Of a stretch of DNA of 64,000 nucleotides, positions 23,445 to 33,680 are shown one piece after another. Each line of letters begins with the position of its first letter. Position 1 is the stretch's first letter. The notes beneath the pieces were generated by a model. It was not told the DNA's origin. It worked only from the letters and a program-made list of their open reading frames with translations, and made no database searches. The stretch spans positions 137,349,106 to 137,413,105 of the forward strand of contig NC_090447.1 of NCBI RefSeq assembly GCF_031143425.1. The letters run 5' to 3'. The DNA is from Pleurodeles waltl (taxonomy: Eukaryota > Chordata > Amphibia > Caudata > Salamandridae). A program made the translations under genes and the position numbers.

Positions 23445-24379
23445 GGGCCATATTTATACTCCGTTTGCGCCGAAATTGCGTCGTTTTTTTTGACGCAATT
23501 TCGACGCAAAACTAACGCCAACTAACGCCATATTTATACTATGGCGTTAGAGGCGAATAGCGGCAAAGTTCCCGGAATGTGCGTCATTTTTTAGCGTGAA
23601 CCCCTTCCTTGCGTTAATGATATGCAAGGGAGGCGTTCCCGTCTAAAAAATGACTCCCAGGCCTTTACGTGGTATTTATACTCCCGGGCAAAAGAGACGC
23701 CCGGGAGTTGGCGTGGCAAAAAACGGCGCATTTGCGCCACTTTTTAACGCCTGCTCAGGGCAGGCGTTAAGGGGCCTGTGGGCTCAAAATGAGCCCACAG
23801 GTGCCCTCCCATGCCCCCAGGGACCCCCCCTGCCACCCTTGCCCACCCCAGGAGGACCCCCAAGGATGGAGGGACCCACCCCAGGGACATTCAGGTAAGT
23901 TCAGGTAAGTATAATTTTTTATTTTTTATATTTTTTTTTGGTGGCATAGGGGGGCCTTATTTGTGCCCCCCTACATGCCACTATGCCCAATGACCATGCC
24001 CAGGGGACAGAAGTCCCCTGGGCATGGCCATTGGGCAAGGGGGCATGACTCCTATCTTTACAATGATAGGAGTCATGTTGATGGGGGATGGGCGTCGTTA
24101 AAAAATGGCGCAAGTCGGGTTAAGACGATTTTTTCGACGTAACCTGACTTGCCCCATTTTAAGACGCCCATGCGCCATTTTCCCCCTACGCCGGCGCTGT
24201 CTGGTCTACGTGGTTTTTTCCCACGCAAACCAGGCAGCGCCGGTCTGATTGCGCCGTCTAACGCCATTCCATAAATACGGCGCCCGCATGGCGCTTCAGA
24301 ATGGCGTTAGACGGCGCAAAACTTTTTGACGCTAAACTGCGTTAGCGCAGTTTAGCGTCAAAAAGTATAAATATGGGCC
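23445..24379. mobile_element. MITE with TAA target duplication, HbC family
   Basis: The element is bounded by TAA at 23,442-23,444 and 24,380-24,382. The termini are GGGCCATATTTATACT (left) and GGCCCATATTTATACTTTTT (right, read inward). The right terminus matches the start of HbC at 56,788 (GGCCCATACTTATACTTTTT, then GACGC), so HbC-type transposase probably moved it. The inside has long GC-rich hairpins (for example GACGCAATTTCG copies, and GCGTCAAAAAGT...) and no gene. A 3-bp TAA/TTA duplication is the PIF/Harbinger signature. It lies inside HbA, so it inserted after HbA. Confidence 0.9.
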
Positions 24380-24382
24380 TAA

Positions 24383-24832
24383 GAGAGTCCAAGTGGGGAA
24401 AAGGGGAATAGGTAGGGAACAGCTGGGAAAGGAGACCTGTAGGAAGCAAAAGGGTTAAAACACACAATATCAATATTATATCATATTAATCATTACTAGA
24501 CTATGATTCTAAGCATTGTCATACTGGAAACATGGATAACTTAAGCATCGACTAAAATAACTAGGCCTCACGATGTCTGGTTACCTGTGAAGGAGTCAAG
24601 AAAGATTAATACAACTTTCCAATGAACCTCTCAATGAAATGTTACACATGGATTAGAAACATCGGAACATTCTAGAATTACGCTTTCAAATTCAAGCATA
24701 GTTTTTAGCATGAGGACCAGGAAATAATCTGAATGATTTCTATAACACCATATGAATTGTACTTAAGGCACTTATTATGCACATACAATATAACATCTAG
24801 AATTCTAACACTTTAGTTTTTCTTAAAATGGG
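24383..24832. other. AT-rich spacer inside HbA
   Basis: No ORF or inverted repeat of note. It precedes the 90-bp satellite and may be the left part of the sequence that carries it. Confidence 0.4.
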
Positions 24833-25620
24833 GGAACATGAATTGCGCACATTGCGGATTTCCACAAGGGTTTATAAATGCCATGATATGATTGTGCACA
24901 ATGAATAACATGAGTTAGACACAAGAAATGAATCGCGCATCTTGCCGATTCGAAGGCCACCAAGCAAATGCCATGAAGGGGTAGCGCACAATGAACATCG
25001 TGATTTAAGCACAAGAAATGATTTGCACGTCTTGCCGATTCGAATATCAGCATGTGAATGCCACGAAATGGTAGCACACAATGAGTAACATGAGTTTAGC
25101 ACAAGAAATGAATCATGCGTCCTGCCGATTCAAATGTCACCACATAAATGCCATGAAATGGCAACGCACAATGAGTAACATGAGTTTAGCACAAGAAATG
25201 AATCGCGCGTTTTGCCGATTCGAATGCTACCTTGTTAATGCCATGAAATGGAAGCGCACACTGAATATTCATGAATTAAACACAAGAAATGAATTGCATG
25301 TCTTGCTGATTCGAAGGCCACCATGTGAACGCCAAGAAATGGTAGCGCACAATGAATAACATGAATTAAGTACAAGAAATGAATTGCGCGTCCTGCCGAT
25401 TCGGATGCCACCATGTGAATGCCATGAAATGGTAGCGTACAATGAATAACATGAATTGAGCACCAGAAATGAATCGCGCGTCTTGCTGATTCGGATGCCA
25501 CCATGTGAATGCGAAGAAATGGTAGTGTGCAATGAATATCAAGATTTGTACACGAGTAAAGAATCGCGAGTCTTTCCGATTTGAGTGTCAGCATGTAAAT
25601 GCCATAAAAAGATCAAGCAC
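24833..25620. repeat. 90-bp tandem satellite, about 8.5 units
   Basis: Copies of the phase marker -AAATGCC/-GAATGCC start at 24,875, 24,965, 25,055, 25,145, 25,235, 25,326, 25,416, 25,506 and 25,596, so the period is 90 (once 91). Each unit holds ACAAGAAATGAATCGCGCG and TTGCCGATTCGA and GCGCACAATGAATAACATGA. Because 90 is a multiple of three, long open frames appear on both strands (for example 25,235-25,594 minus); I do not treat them as genes. The units differ at roughly a tenth to a fifth of positions by eye. Confidence 0.9.
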
Positions 25621-26438
25621 GCACACGCACAAGAGCAATATTGTTTTATCATGCAAATTAAGCCCAAGAACTCCAAAACCTTTGAGAACGCAATCAGTGG
25701 CCCAGCCCGACCTCCATCTTACCGCCCTGATCAAGAATCACTGACAAAGTGAAAGGGCAAGGCCTGGAAGATCAAAGTAGGCCTCTGGAACAGGAGCTCA
25801 GGAAGTTGCTGCTGCTCTGCACCGGGACCTCTGAATAGTGAGCACATGGAGCTGGCCCAGCCCACAAACCACACCCAGGCATGCTGCAGGGAAAGCTTCT
25901 AGAAGGCCCTGGAAAGGGACCACACCCTGACACACTCTGAAAGCCTGCAGCAGTACATTGCAAATGAACAGTATTTATAAGCACCTTGAACATAAGTCTT
26001 CAGGATTAAACTATGCAATGCAAAATGTTAAAGAACAGCATATCAGCAAAGTGCATAAATTACGTTATCTTGAAAGTGCTGAGTTTTTACATTCTAGTCA
26101 TCCGTAGAGCGCGCACTGCCCTGATGTTGACAATAAATAAACACTCTTGGAACTAATACAAGTATGGCGTCTGACAATTGATTGTAATATGTATTTGTTG
26201 AACAAGCTGTAAACATTGCAATTCAAATGTACAGTTATCTATACATAGGTATGACCTATAGTGGGCAGCAGTAAACACACCAGGAGCCAGAGTGGGGCAC
26301 AGATATCTGAAAATAGAGATGTCAAAGGGTACAGTAAATGGCCATAGAATTTGGAAAATCAGGCTGCCATGTACAATGTCCAACACAAAACTGCAATGGA
26401 AGGTGAAGTTAAAGTGTCTTACCTGTGAGTCACTGGAA
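25621..26438. other. Spacer between satellite and transposase gene
   Basis: Moderately GC-rich at 25,680-25,960, with no recognised motif. ACAATAAATAAACACTC near 26,131-26,147 could be a polyadenylation signal of a lost retroelement. From about 26,160 the sequence is probably the 3' flank of the transposase gene. Confidence 0.35.
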
Positions 26439-27557
26439 TTACTGTTGAATTATAGTTGTTCTGTTGTCCACATCCTCTTCCTCTGCCTCCTCTTCATCAC
26501 TGTCCACAGGCTTCACCGCTACCACATGACCATCTCCAGCCTCATCCTTCTGCAGAAAAGGCACCTGATGTTTCAAGGCCAGGTTGTGCAACATGCAACA
26601 TGCAAAGATGATCTGGCAGACCTTCTTGGGTGAGTAACACAGGGATCCACCTGTCAGATCGAGGCACCGGAATCTGACCTTCAGGAGGCCAAAGGTACGC
26701 TCAATGATCATCCTTATTCGCCCATGTGCCTCATTGTAATGTTCCTCTGCCCTTGTCCTGGCACTCCTCACTGGGGTCAGTAGCCATGAGAGGTTGGGGT
26801 AACCAGAGTCACCTGTAAATATTGAGGGATACCTGTTAGCTAGACACTCACCCTTAGGGCCAAACCCACACCCATATACCAACAGACACTGGGTGGGGAC
26901 CATGGGCTCACCTATTAGCCACACCCTTTGCCTCTGGAGTTGAGACATCACATATGGAATGCTGCTATTCCTCAAAATAAAGGCATCATGCACAGACCCA
27001 GGATACTTTGCATTGACATGGGAGATGTACTGGGCTGCCAGACACACTGTCTGCACATTCAGAGAGTAAACGCTCTTTCGATGTCTGAACACCTGTTCAT
27101 TTCTCCGGTGGGGGGGGGCAAAGGAAATGTGTGTACCATCACTAGCACCAATGATGTTGGGGATATGTCCCATTGCATAGAAGTCGGCCTTCACTGTGGC
27201 CAAATCCTCCACCTGGGGGAATACGATGTAGCTGAGCATGTGTTTCATCAGGGCAGACAAAACTCTGGTCAGCACGTTTGAGAACATAGGCTGTGACATC
27301 CCTGCTGCCATGGCCATTGTCGCTTGGAAGGACCCACTTGCCAAGAAATGGAGCACTGACAGGACCTGCACAAGAGGGGGGATACCAGTGGGGTGGCGGA
27401 TAGCTGAGATAAGGTCTGGTTCCAATTGTGTACACAGCTCATGGATTGTGGCTCTATAAAGTCTGTAGGTTAGGATAATGTGCCTGTCCTCCATTATCGT
27501 CAGGTCCACCAGGGGTCTGTACATGGGGGTATGTCTCCATCTCCTATTCATCCTCAC
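26439..27557 (-). CDS. Harbinger DDE transposase (HARBI1-like), HbA
   Basis: The nuclease that cuts and joins PIF/Harbinger ends. The open frame is 372 codons, but it spans a likely intron: GTGAGC at 26,911 down to TTTACAG at 26,813 (99 bp, a multiple of three and stop-free). Spliced, it gives about 339 aa, close to HARBI1 proteins. The join restores WLIG-DSGYP, a conserved motif that the unspliced frame interrupts. The catalytic triad is visible: D in GASDGTHISF, D in GDSGYPNLSW and E in IERTFGLLKV. An N-terminal helical region (QPMFSNVL) and an acidic tail (DSDEEEAEEEDVDN) are also present. Start chosen at the first Met of the frame; the later Met in TIMEDRHI is the alternative, since the HbB copy is conserved from about there. 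Divergent to Myb-2. No inactivating lesion is seen, though expression is unknown. Confidence 0.9.
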   Translation of the reverse strand: MRMNRRWRHTPMYRPLVDLTIMEDRHIILTYRLYRATIHELCTQLEPDLISAIRHPTGIPPLVQVLSVLHFLASGSFQATMAMAAGMSQPMFSNVLTRVLSALMKHMLSYIVFPQVEDLATVKADFYAMGHIPNIIGASDGTHISFAPPHRRNEQVFRHRKSVYSLNVQTVCLAAQYISHVNAKYPGSVHDAFILRNSSIPYVMSQLQRQRVWLIGEPMVPTQCLLVYGCGFGPKGECLANRYPSIFTGDSGYPNLSWLLTPVRSARTRAEEHYNEAHGRIRMIIERTFGLLKVRFRCLDLTGGSLCYSPKKVCQIIFACCMLHNLALKHQVPFLQKDEAGDGHVVAVKPVDSDEEEAEEEDVDNRTTIIQQ

Positions 27558-28011
27558 TGGTTGAACTCTAGGGTGGAAAACGGTGAGCAGATGGGCATAT
27601 TCAAAGATATCCTCAGATTAATATGCCTCGCATTTTTTACAGAAACAGTATGTGAACGTGCAGGTCCGTTGATGTGCCTATGTCCGCTGTGATGCAGTTA
27701 GGTGCCATGGCCTGTTCCCCCCTGAAATGGCGGCAGTCTGACCTGTGAGGAGGGACAAGTGGAAATGAGGTAATTCCACTGACGTTGTGCGCCGTTGCGG
27801 GAGGCGGTCGACGACCGCCGTGCAACACATCATTAGTTATCAATGGGCCTAAGGGTTCCAGGAGCCAATGGTGATGTACGCTGGTGGTGACCGTATGCAC
27901 CGCTGCGGACGTGACCACCATTTTCTATCTGTTCACTCACTTGCTATCTGGCCTTCAACAGGAGAGGACCTACACTGCAAGTGCTGCTGTGACCTGTGTC
28001 TGGAAGTGACC
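27558..28011. other. Intergenic region between divergent transposase and Myb-2
   Basis: About 450 bp separate the two outward-reading start codons, so a shared bidirectional promoter is likely here, by inference from the arrangement. A GC-rich piece at 27,780-27,830 (GCGGTCGACGACCGCC, a self-complementary stretch) recalls the sub-terminal repeats of this family. No TATA-like box can be assigned with confidence. Confidence 0.4.
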
Positions 28012-29054
28012 ATGGCTCGAGTGTCTGGGGAAAGGGCCCCTGCCTTCACTTCCGAGGAGTTGGAGAGACTAGTGGATGGGGTCCTACTTTATGGTCCTCC
28101 AGACAAACAGGTGAGTACACTGTGAGCACGATGCGTGGGGCATGAATGTATGGAGTGATGTGTGTGTAATCCTCTTGTAGGGGGGTGGCTGAGGGGTCCT
28201 GGGCAGAGTGTTGCATGTTTGGTGGGCAATGTCTGTGCTTAAGGGGATGAGAGGGATATGGTGGGCCATGAGTGTAACAGTCCGGACGGTATGACTAATA
28301 CCTTTTCTTATGTATCTTTTTCTGCAGGTAAGTGCCCATCAGAAAAAGAGTATTTGGTGCGCCATCGCCAAGGAGGTGCGGACCCTGGGGGTCTTTGACA
28401 GGCAGAGCACCCACTGTTGCAAACGGTGGAAGGACCTGCGCTGCTGGGCAAGGATGACGGCGGGGGTCCAGCTGGAGATGGCCTCCCAACGAGGAAGGGG
28501 TGCCTGTCGTACCCTGACCCCCCCTGATGTTCCGCATCCTGGCAGTGGCCTATCCAAAGTTGGATGGGCGCTTAAAGGCATCACAGCAGCCACAAGGGGG
28601 TGAGTACAGATTCAGAATCATGAAGTTGAGCGCGTTGAGGTGTTACCTGGGTGGGGGTGTGGGTCTGTGGGTGCCCCTAGGCCAGGACAAACATGGCAGG
28701 GTAGGTTCCTTGATGGGCAGGCTCGGATGCACTGCAACCCCAATAATGCTAGTGGGCATCTACTACTGAGCAGGGTCCTGTGGGTTTCAGGTGTGATGAT
28801 AATGGTGTTAGGCATTGTACCCCATGGCCTAGTGACTAGCATTGTAACTGGTATTGCATGGCATAGTGCATAGGGCTGTTCCCTGTGAGTTGTGTACGCA
28901 AACGGTGGTGTTGTTGCTGGCATTGACAAAGTGTATCCTCTGTCTCTCCCCCCCCCTTTTTGTTTTGTCACCCTGTCCTTTTGTGCATTAGCATTATCTT
29001 GCAGAGGAGCAGAGGCATCGGCGACGGAGGGAGCTGCATCCCACATGGGAATAG
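28012..29054 (+). pseudogene. Harbinger Myb-2, small second Myb/SANT-like protein, HbA copy
   Basis: Three exons fit well: 28,012-28,110 (MARVSGERAPAFTSEELERL, ending PPDKQ), 28,328-28,599, and 29,005-29,054 (ending HPTWE-stop). Donors are CAG-GTGAGT and GGG-GTGAGT; acceptors are TTTCTGCAG and TCTTGCAG. Exon 2 has the SANT-like spacing of IWCAIAKEVRTLG and HCCKRWKDLRCWAR. A run of seven C at 28,508-28,514 puts the second half of exon 2 out of frame; with six it would continue into FRILAVAYPKLDGRLKAS and the splice phases would agree, giving about 140 aa. It may be a recent mutation or an assembly error. The role is inferred: DNA binding or help to the transposase. Confidence 0.75.
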
Positions 29055-30906
29055 GTTCCCCTCGTTGACCAAGCCAGAGGTTCAGATATGATTTTTCTGT
29101 ATTTCACAGAGGAGTCTTTTATTTGGACTTCCTTTATCAAACAGTGGTTTGAATGATGGAGAGGGAATCCTCAGCATTACACATGTTTTCAAGGGTTTTT
29201 TTTTGTATGGGACTATTCTGTCAAGGATACTGCTCTCTATGAAGAAACAGTTAGCCTACTTTGCTTCCTTTACTTTACCCCTCCCCCCCCCCCCCCCCAC
29301 CACTTCTTTTGTGGCTATTTTCATTTTCCTATGGCATTTCACTGCCAGGTCCAATAAGGGAGGATATAATATGTTACTTCATTACTATCCCATTTGTCAT
29401 TATGCCATTTTGTGAAGGATCCATGATCGATATTTTATCAGTATGTAGACGTAGCTTAGTAACAGTGCAAATTGCTATGTTATTGTGGAAAACAACAAAA
29501 AATCGAAAAAATAGGATGTCTCAGGCGGATGTTATATCCTGGATATCATTATCTCTATTGAAGAAATCAGCTAATTCTGGAACTAGGCAGTGAGTGAATC
29601 TAGGGGAAAAGGCACTGAGAACATTTAAGCAGTCCTCAGAGCAATAGATGGTGGTCTCAGAATGTAAAAAAAGAAATATATTCAGTTACAGAAATGATCT
29701 CATATGCCTTTTAAATTGTAAAGGAAAAATTAGAAGAGTGCAAATATGAGGACGAGCAATACACAGGAATAGTCACATCGTTCACTTCTCTATGTGTGTT
29801 AAAATCAGAGTGCCTTTAACCCTAAATAACTCCACTGTAAACCACTGTCAATATAATTTAACTTATAGATTAGACTTTGTACAGCGTGCGAGTTTAAGAT
29901 GTCACAATTTTCTCATTCTGAAAGTGTGACATAGTTGATACATATGTCTATTCGAATGCAAAGGACTGCTGAAGTCCTTCTGAAACGTACCTAATATGCA
30001 AATACATTTCCTTTAATAATGAATGTAGCACGACAAGACCTGGAAGACATTTGTACATCTATTTGTCCTGAAGGAGTCTTCAGGACAGGAGATAGTTAAA
30101 ATGTGTACAACAGGGGAAACATAACATATTTACTGATAGTGGTGAAAAATTGCTGGTTTTTAAAGGAAGGCTAGCAATATCTATTAACTATAAGTGAAAC
30201 GATTGAATGTCGTGGTTACGAATTTTATGCTAACAATAGCACTGAACATTTACGTTGCTCTGTTGTCCAAGCACTAACAAGATCTTATATGTAGACAAAT
30301 TAGCAACCACATTTCATTAATATTAAGATAGGACATAACAGTAGAGTTAGCAGATTAATGTTACACGATGCAGGAAGCACATAGTAAGAAATAAATAACA
30401 CAGCTGATGCAAACGGATCACCCTCTATGTTTTTACTGAACGTTTCTAGACTATTTTCAAGCTTCAAGTAAACCAGGGTTTGTGTCTCATGTAAAAACAG
30501 CTGGTAAGAGAATGATACATACATTGAAATGCACATCAGGATCATCGTCCATCACAAGCATCAAGTTTTCTACTGGATTGACTCCTATTCAAATACTGGG
30601 CGGGATTGCACTTGTGGAATTATTGATGAAGAAATAAAAGAGCTCAGTAGAGCGAAGATGCTTAAGGTGTGAAACGGAAAATGCATGAACATAGGTTAAA
30701 TAAAACTTGTAAGAATAAACCGTCAGGTAAAGGTTAATGATGTTCTGAAAAGTTATTGTGCACAGAAGTGCCAGTAGAAGAAAACTTGGTGCTCCAGTGA
30801 TTAATTGAAGAAAATAATGATCTGAAGTGCTGTAAATTCCTCTAGACATCTGAGCTGCTTTCTCTGCTTGAGAGCCATATCCGGTAACATTCATGCTGCA
30901 AGGTAC
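29055..30906. other. Unannotated stretch right of HbA
   Basis: A C-run lies at 29,281-29,299 and otherwise the stretch is AT-rich. Two hydrophobic minus-strand frames (30,589-30,894 and 30,300-30,545) look membrane-like, but I could not match them to a receptor family. The missing right terminus of HbA should be here if it still exists; I do not see it. Confidence 0.4.
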
Positions 30907-31415
30907 CAGTCGTGGCTCGCAGGTGTTAAAGAGGGTGGGGCTGAGCGCAGGAGGGGGTTAGAGGGGTGGAAGGGGTGTGAATATTAATAAAATTAAAAAT
31001 AAATAAATGATCATTCCTGAACGCCGTGCTTTGCTGCTGCTCCTCCGTCTCCTCAGCATGCTGCAGGGGCAGGCTCCCAGCCTGCCCTGCGGCCAATCCT
31101 GACGCTGCTTAGAGCAGTGTCAAGATTGTCTGGGAGCACCCACCCAGGGCACGCCCAGGCAAACTGGGAGCCTGTGCAGGCTCTCCAGCCCAGCAACTGT
31201 GTTGAAGGCTGGAGAGAGCCATGTGGCATTTGTGTTTTTTGCTGGCCCGAGACGTCCGGTCAAACACACATGCGCTCTGAGGGGGAACTGAGCACTCCCC
31301 CTCACGCTCGTCACCCCGTGGCCCCTGTTTATTATAATTTCCTTGTAATGGTTTTGTAGCTGCCACTGCTGGCAGGGGGCAACGCTCCTCCACCCTAATG
31401 GAGGAGCCACCCCTG
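30907..31415. mobile_element. hAT-like MITE
   Basis: The left end CAGTCGTGGCTCGC and the right end (read inward) CAGGGGTGGCTCCTCC are inverted repeats starting with CAG. The flanks CAAGGTAC (30,899-30,906) and CATGGTAG (31,416-31,423) agree at six of eight positions, fitting an 8-bp hAT target duplication that has aged. The inside is GC-rich to the right (31,020-31,400) with no ORF resembling transposase. Confidence 0.65.
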
Positions 31416-32629
31416 CATGGTAGACTACGCTAACTTATGGTATAAAGAGAGACCTTAAAATTCTCAAAGTTTTTAGTCTGCAAATGATTGTCATTTATGA
31501 TGATTAGCGCACAAGACACCTGTGTTGAGGAAGGATGAGGTTTCATATGATAATAACACATGTTATATATAAGACAGGCCTGTTTGCGTGTGAACATAGA
31601 GAATGTGTGTAATAGGCATAAAAGTTATTCACGAATGACTACTTGAATAGTAATAGAAAAAAGTACTTGTTCTAAGCCTGAGTGAAACTTGAGTATTTCC
31701 TTAGAGCATTAGAAACATACTGTGTATTTTGCAATTGTTCATGATTTGATGCATGGTATTGGCTATTTTGAGGTCTGTGGCTCATCACACTACAGTCAGT
31801 ACCTACCTTCCTGTTTCACTGCTGATACCTGCCCAGCTTGACCTGTTTCCACCCCAATTTTCCTATTTGTTTTATTTTAATGTCACTTTCTGTTTTGTAC
31901 GCCCGCCTCTGTCTTCCTATATTTCTCCCACACCCTCCTGTCATGACAGAAGCAGACAGACCTCCGATGATGGTGCCCCACAGGGATGACACTATATAAC
32001 AGTGACCGCACTTGTATTGTACACGCAGCACCACCTCACTGTCACATGGGTAGCAGGCTGCTAAGGGGCAGTAATGGAGCCTGTACCTAGAGGCAGGTAA
32101 AGACCTGCTTAGCATATACGTGGCACCGATAAGTGATTAATAACACACACATATAGATATATCTTCACTTAAAAAAACAATGGTTACTGGGAGGTCATAG
32201 TTAGGCTTCCATTTTAACCGTACAAACGCAAAGAAATTCACCTGTTATAGTTAGAGTTTCCTAAAGTAACTATAACTCGTGCCCTAGGGTAATTATCACT
32301 GCCGTCCCCACCATGGACATTTTTTCATAAACAAGTTTACTGCAAATATTACATTGATATTATCAGTGATGTTATCAAAGATGTCATGAGTGCTGTCATT
32401 TGTTTGGTACATTAACGTCCCTGTAACCTTGGGATTTTTAGGTGAATCTCTATGTTTTTTTATTCTATTTCCTAACTATACATCCAGGTTACCTTTGTTT
32501 TTCGCAGTGAATTTCTATGATTTATTTAATGTATAGTAATTTTTGTTACTATACATTAGTCCAACCACAGGGGTTCACCTCAGGGCCTGCCCTAAGTGTC
32601 AGGCCCTGCGGCCAACCCCTATAACCACC
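31416..32629. other. Unannotated stretch
   Basis: No gene is seen. The part from about 32,170 contains an imperfect inverted pair (GTTATAGTTAGAGTTTCC / TAAAGTAACTATAAC). Related GTTATAGTTAG pieces occur at 33,420-33,450 and 33,700, hinting that 32,170-33,900 is one dispersed element carrying the repeats described next. Confidence 0.4.
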
Positions 32630-33225
32630 CAACCCCATGCTGTGCTCAGCATTGAGGTTTGGCCGGGGCCCAGCTAAATATTTATTTTTTTGGAGGGTGG
32701 GGGGGGGGGGGGCTGAGTCCCCTCCAGGCCAATCTTTGCCCTGGGGATCCCATCCCCCAGGGCCTGGCCTAAATATTTACTTTTGGTGGCTGGGAGGGAT
32801 CTATGCAGCCTCCCTCCCCAGGCCGATTTCGACCCCGGGGACTACATCCACCAGGGCGTGGGCCTAATTGTTGTTTATTTTTTATTTTGGGAAGGGGTTT
32901 TATACCAAATGAACTGAATGCCCCCAGGAGGTGATGGTTCCTGGTGATGTGGGGTGGGGCACATGACTCCTCGCAATAGAATTACATTATAGCCCCCATT
33001 AGGTGTTGGTTTCAACACAAATTTAGTGAATTCCCCGGGAAGGTGGTGGTCCCCAGGGCTGCGGGGGAAGGGGTCGCACGCCCCCCCCCATAGAATTATA
33101 TTACATCCTCAGGAAAGTGGTGGACCCAGGGGCTGTGGGGGGGTAGCACTGACCTCTGCATTTACTTTAACAATTACCCCAGGCAGGAGGTGGTCCACAG
33201 GCCTGGGGGCCAGGAGGCCCTCATT
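32630..33225. repeat. Degenerate GC-rich minisatellite, units about 80-90 bp
   Basis: Diverged repeats share GGTGGTGG(T/A)CCC(C)AGGG-CTG-GGGG followed by ATAGAATTA(C/T)ATTA. G-runs and C-runs of up to 14 bases occur (for example 32,700-32,712). The period is irregular, so the copy number is only roughly six. Frames over this array are spurious. Confidence 0.6.
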
Positions 33226-33514
33226 AAAAAAAAAAAAAAGCAATCCTCCCAGGACCTGGCCCACTCGGGGGCTTCTTAAAAATCAAGCGTTCAAGCCTGT
33301 GCTTGGTTTTTTGGTTAATTATTTCCATGAAATTGCTATCTTACAGGAAATTTTTTAATGTTTAGTATAGTAATTGGCAAGGTCACAAGATATAGTTACC
33401 TTAGGGCGCTAGTTATAGTGACTTGAAATAACTCTAACTATAACTGCTGAATTTCTATGGTTTTGTGAGAGTAAATTCAGAATCTAACTAGAACGCCCCT
33501 GTAACCTTTTTAAG

Positions 33515-33603
<89 letters not shown>

Positions 33604-33604
33604 C
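33515..33604. repeat. (TATC)n microsatellite
   Basis: About 22 uninterrupted TATC units, followed by a (TA)n-rich tract at 33,628-33,680. Its purity suggests ongoing length change. Confidence 0.95.
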
Positions 33605-33680
33605 TTGATAGATATAGCTATAAAGATACATATATATATATTCATATATAGATATATACATATTTATATATATATATATA

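Larger units (their letters stand above)
21044..29054 (+). mobile_element. Harbinger element HbA (three-gene type), right end not found
   Basis: The left terminus GGCCCTAATTATGACATTGG is followed by TGGCGGTA-rich sub-terminal DNA, and shares a block around 21,283-21,330 (CCATGGCAGAAA ... ATTGGCGGTAC) with the right end of HbB at about 49,300. It holds Myb-1 (plus, 21,614), a DDE transposase (minus, 26,439-27,557) and Myb-2 (plus, 28,012-29,054). A MITE (23,445-24,379) and a 90-bp satellite sit in the gap between Myb-1 and the transposase. I could not find the right inverted terminus after 29,054, so the end given is that of the last gene. Confidence 0.75.

Noticed and set aside
22599..23451. 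Minus-strand frames of 210 and 155 aa
   Set aside because: They are the antisense of Myb-1 exon 2 and its 3' flank.
24300..24379. CRISPR-like or palindromic array
   Set aside because: Hairpins belong to a MITE; there are no spaced direct repeats, and the DNA is eukaryotic.
25081..25594. Long open frames on both strands (92-119 aa) in the 90-bp array
   Set aside because: They follow from a period divisible by three; frames are open on both strands and have no motif.
30300..30894. Hydrophobic minus-strand frames resembling a membrane receptor
   Set aside because: Tested mentally against taste, vomeronasal and odorant receptor motifs; no conserved motif fits, and two frames with a stop between would be needed.
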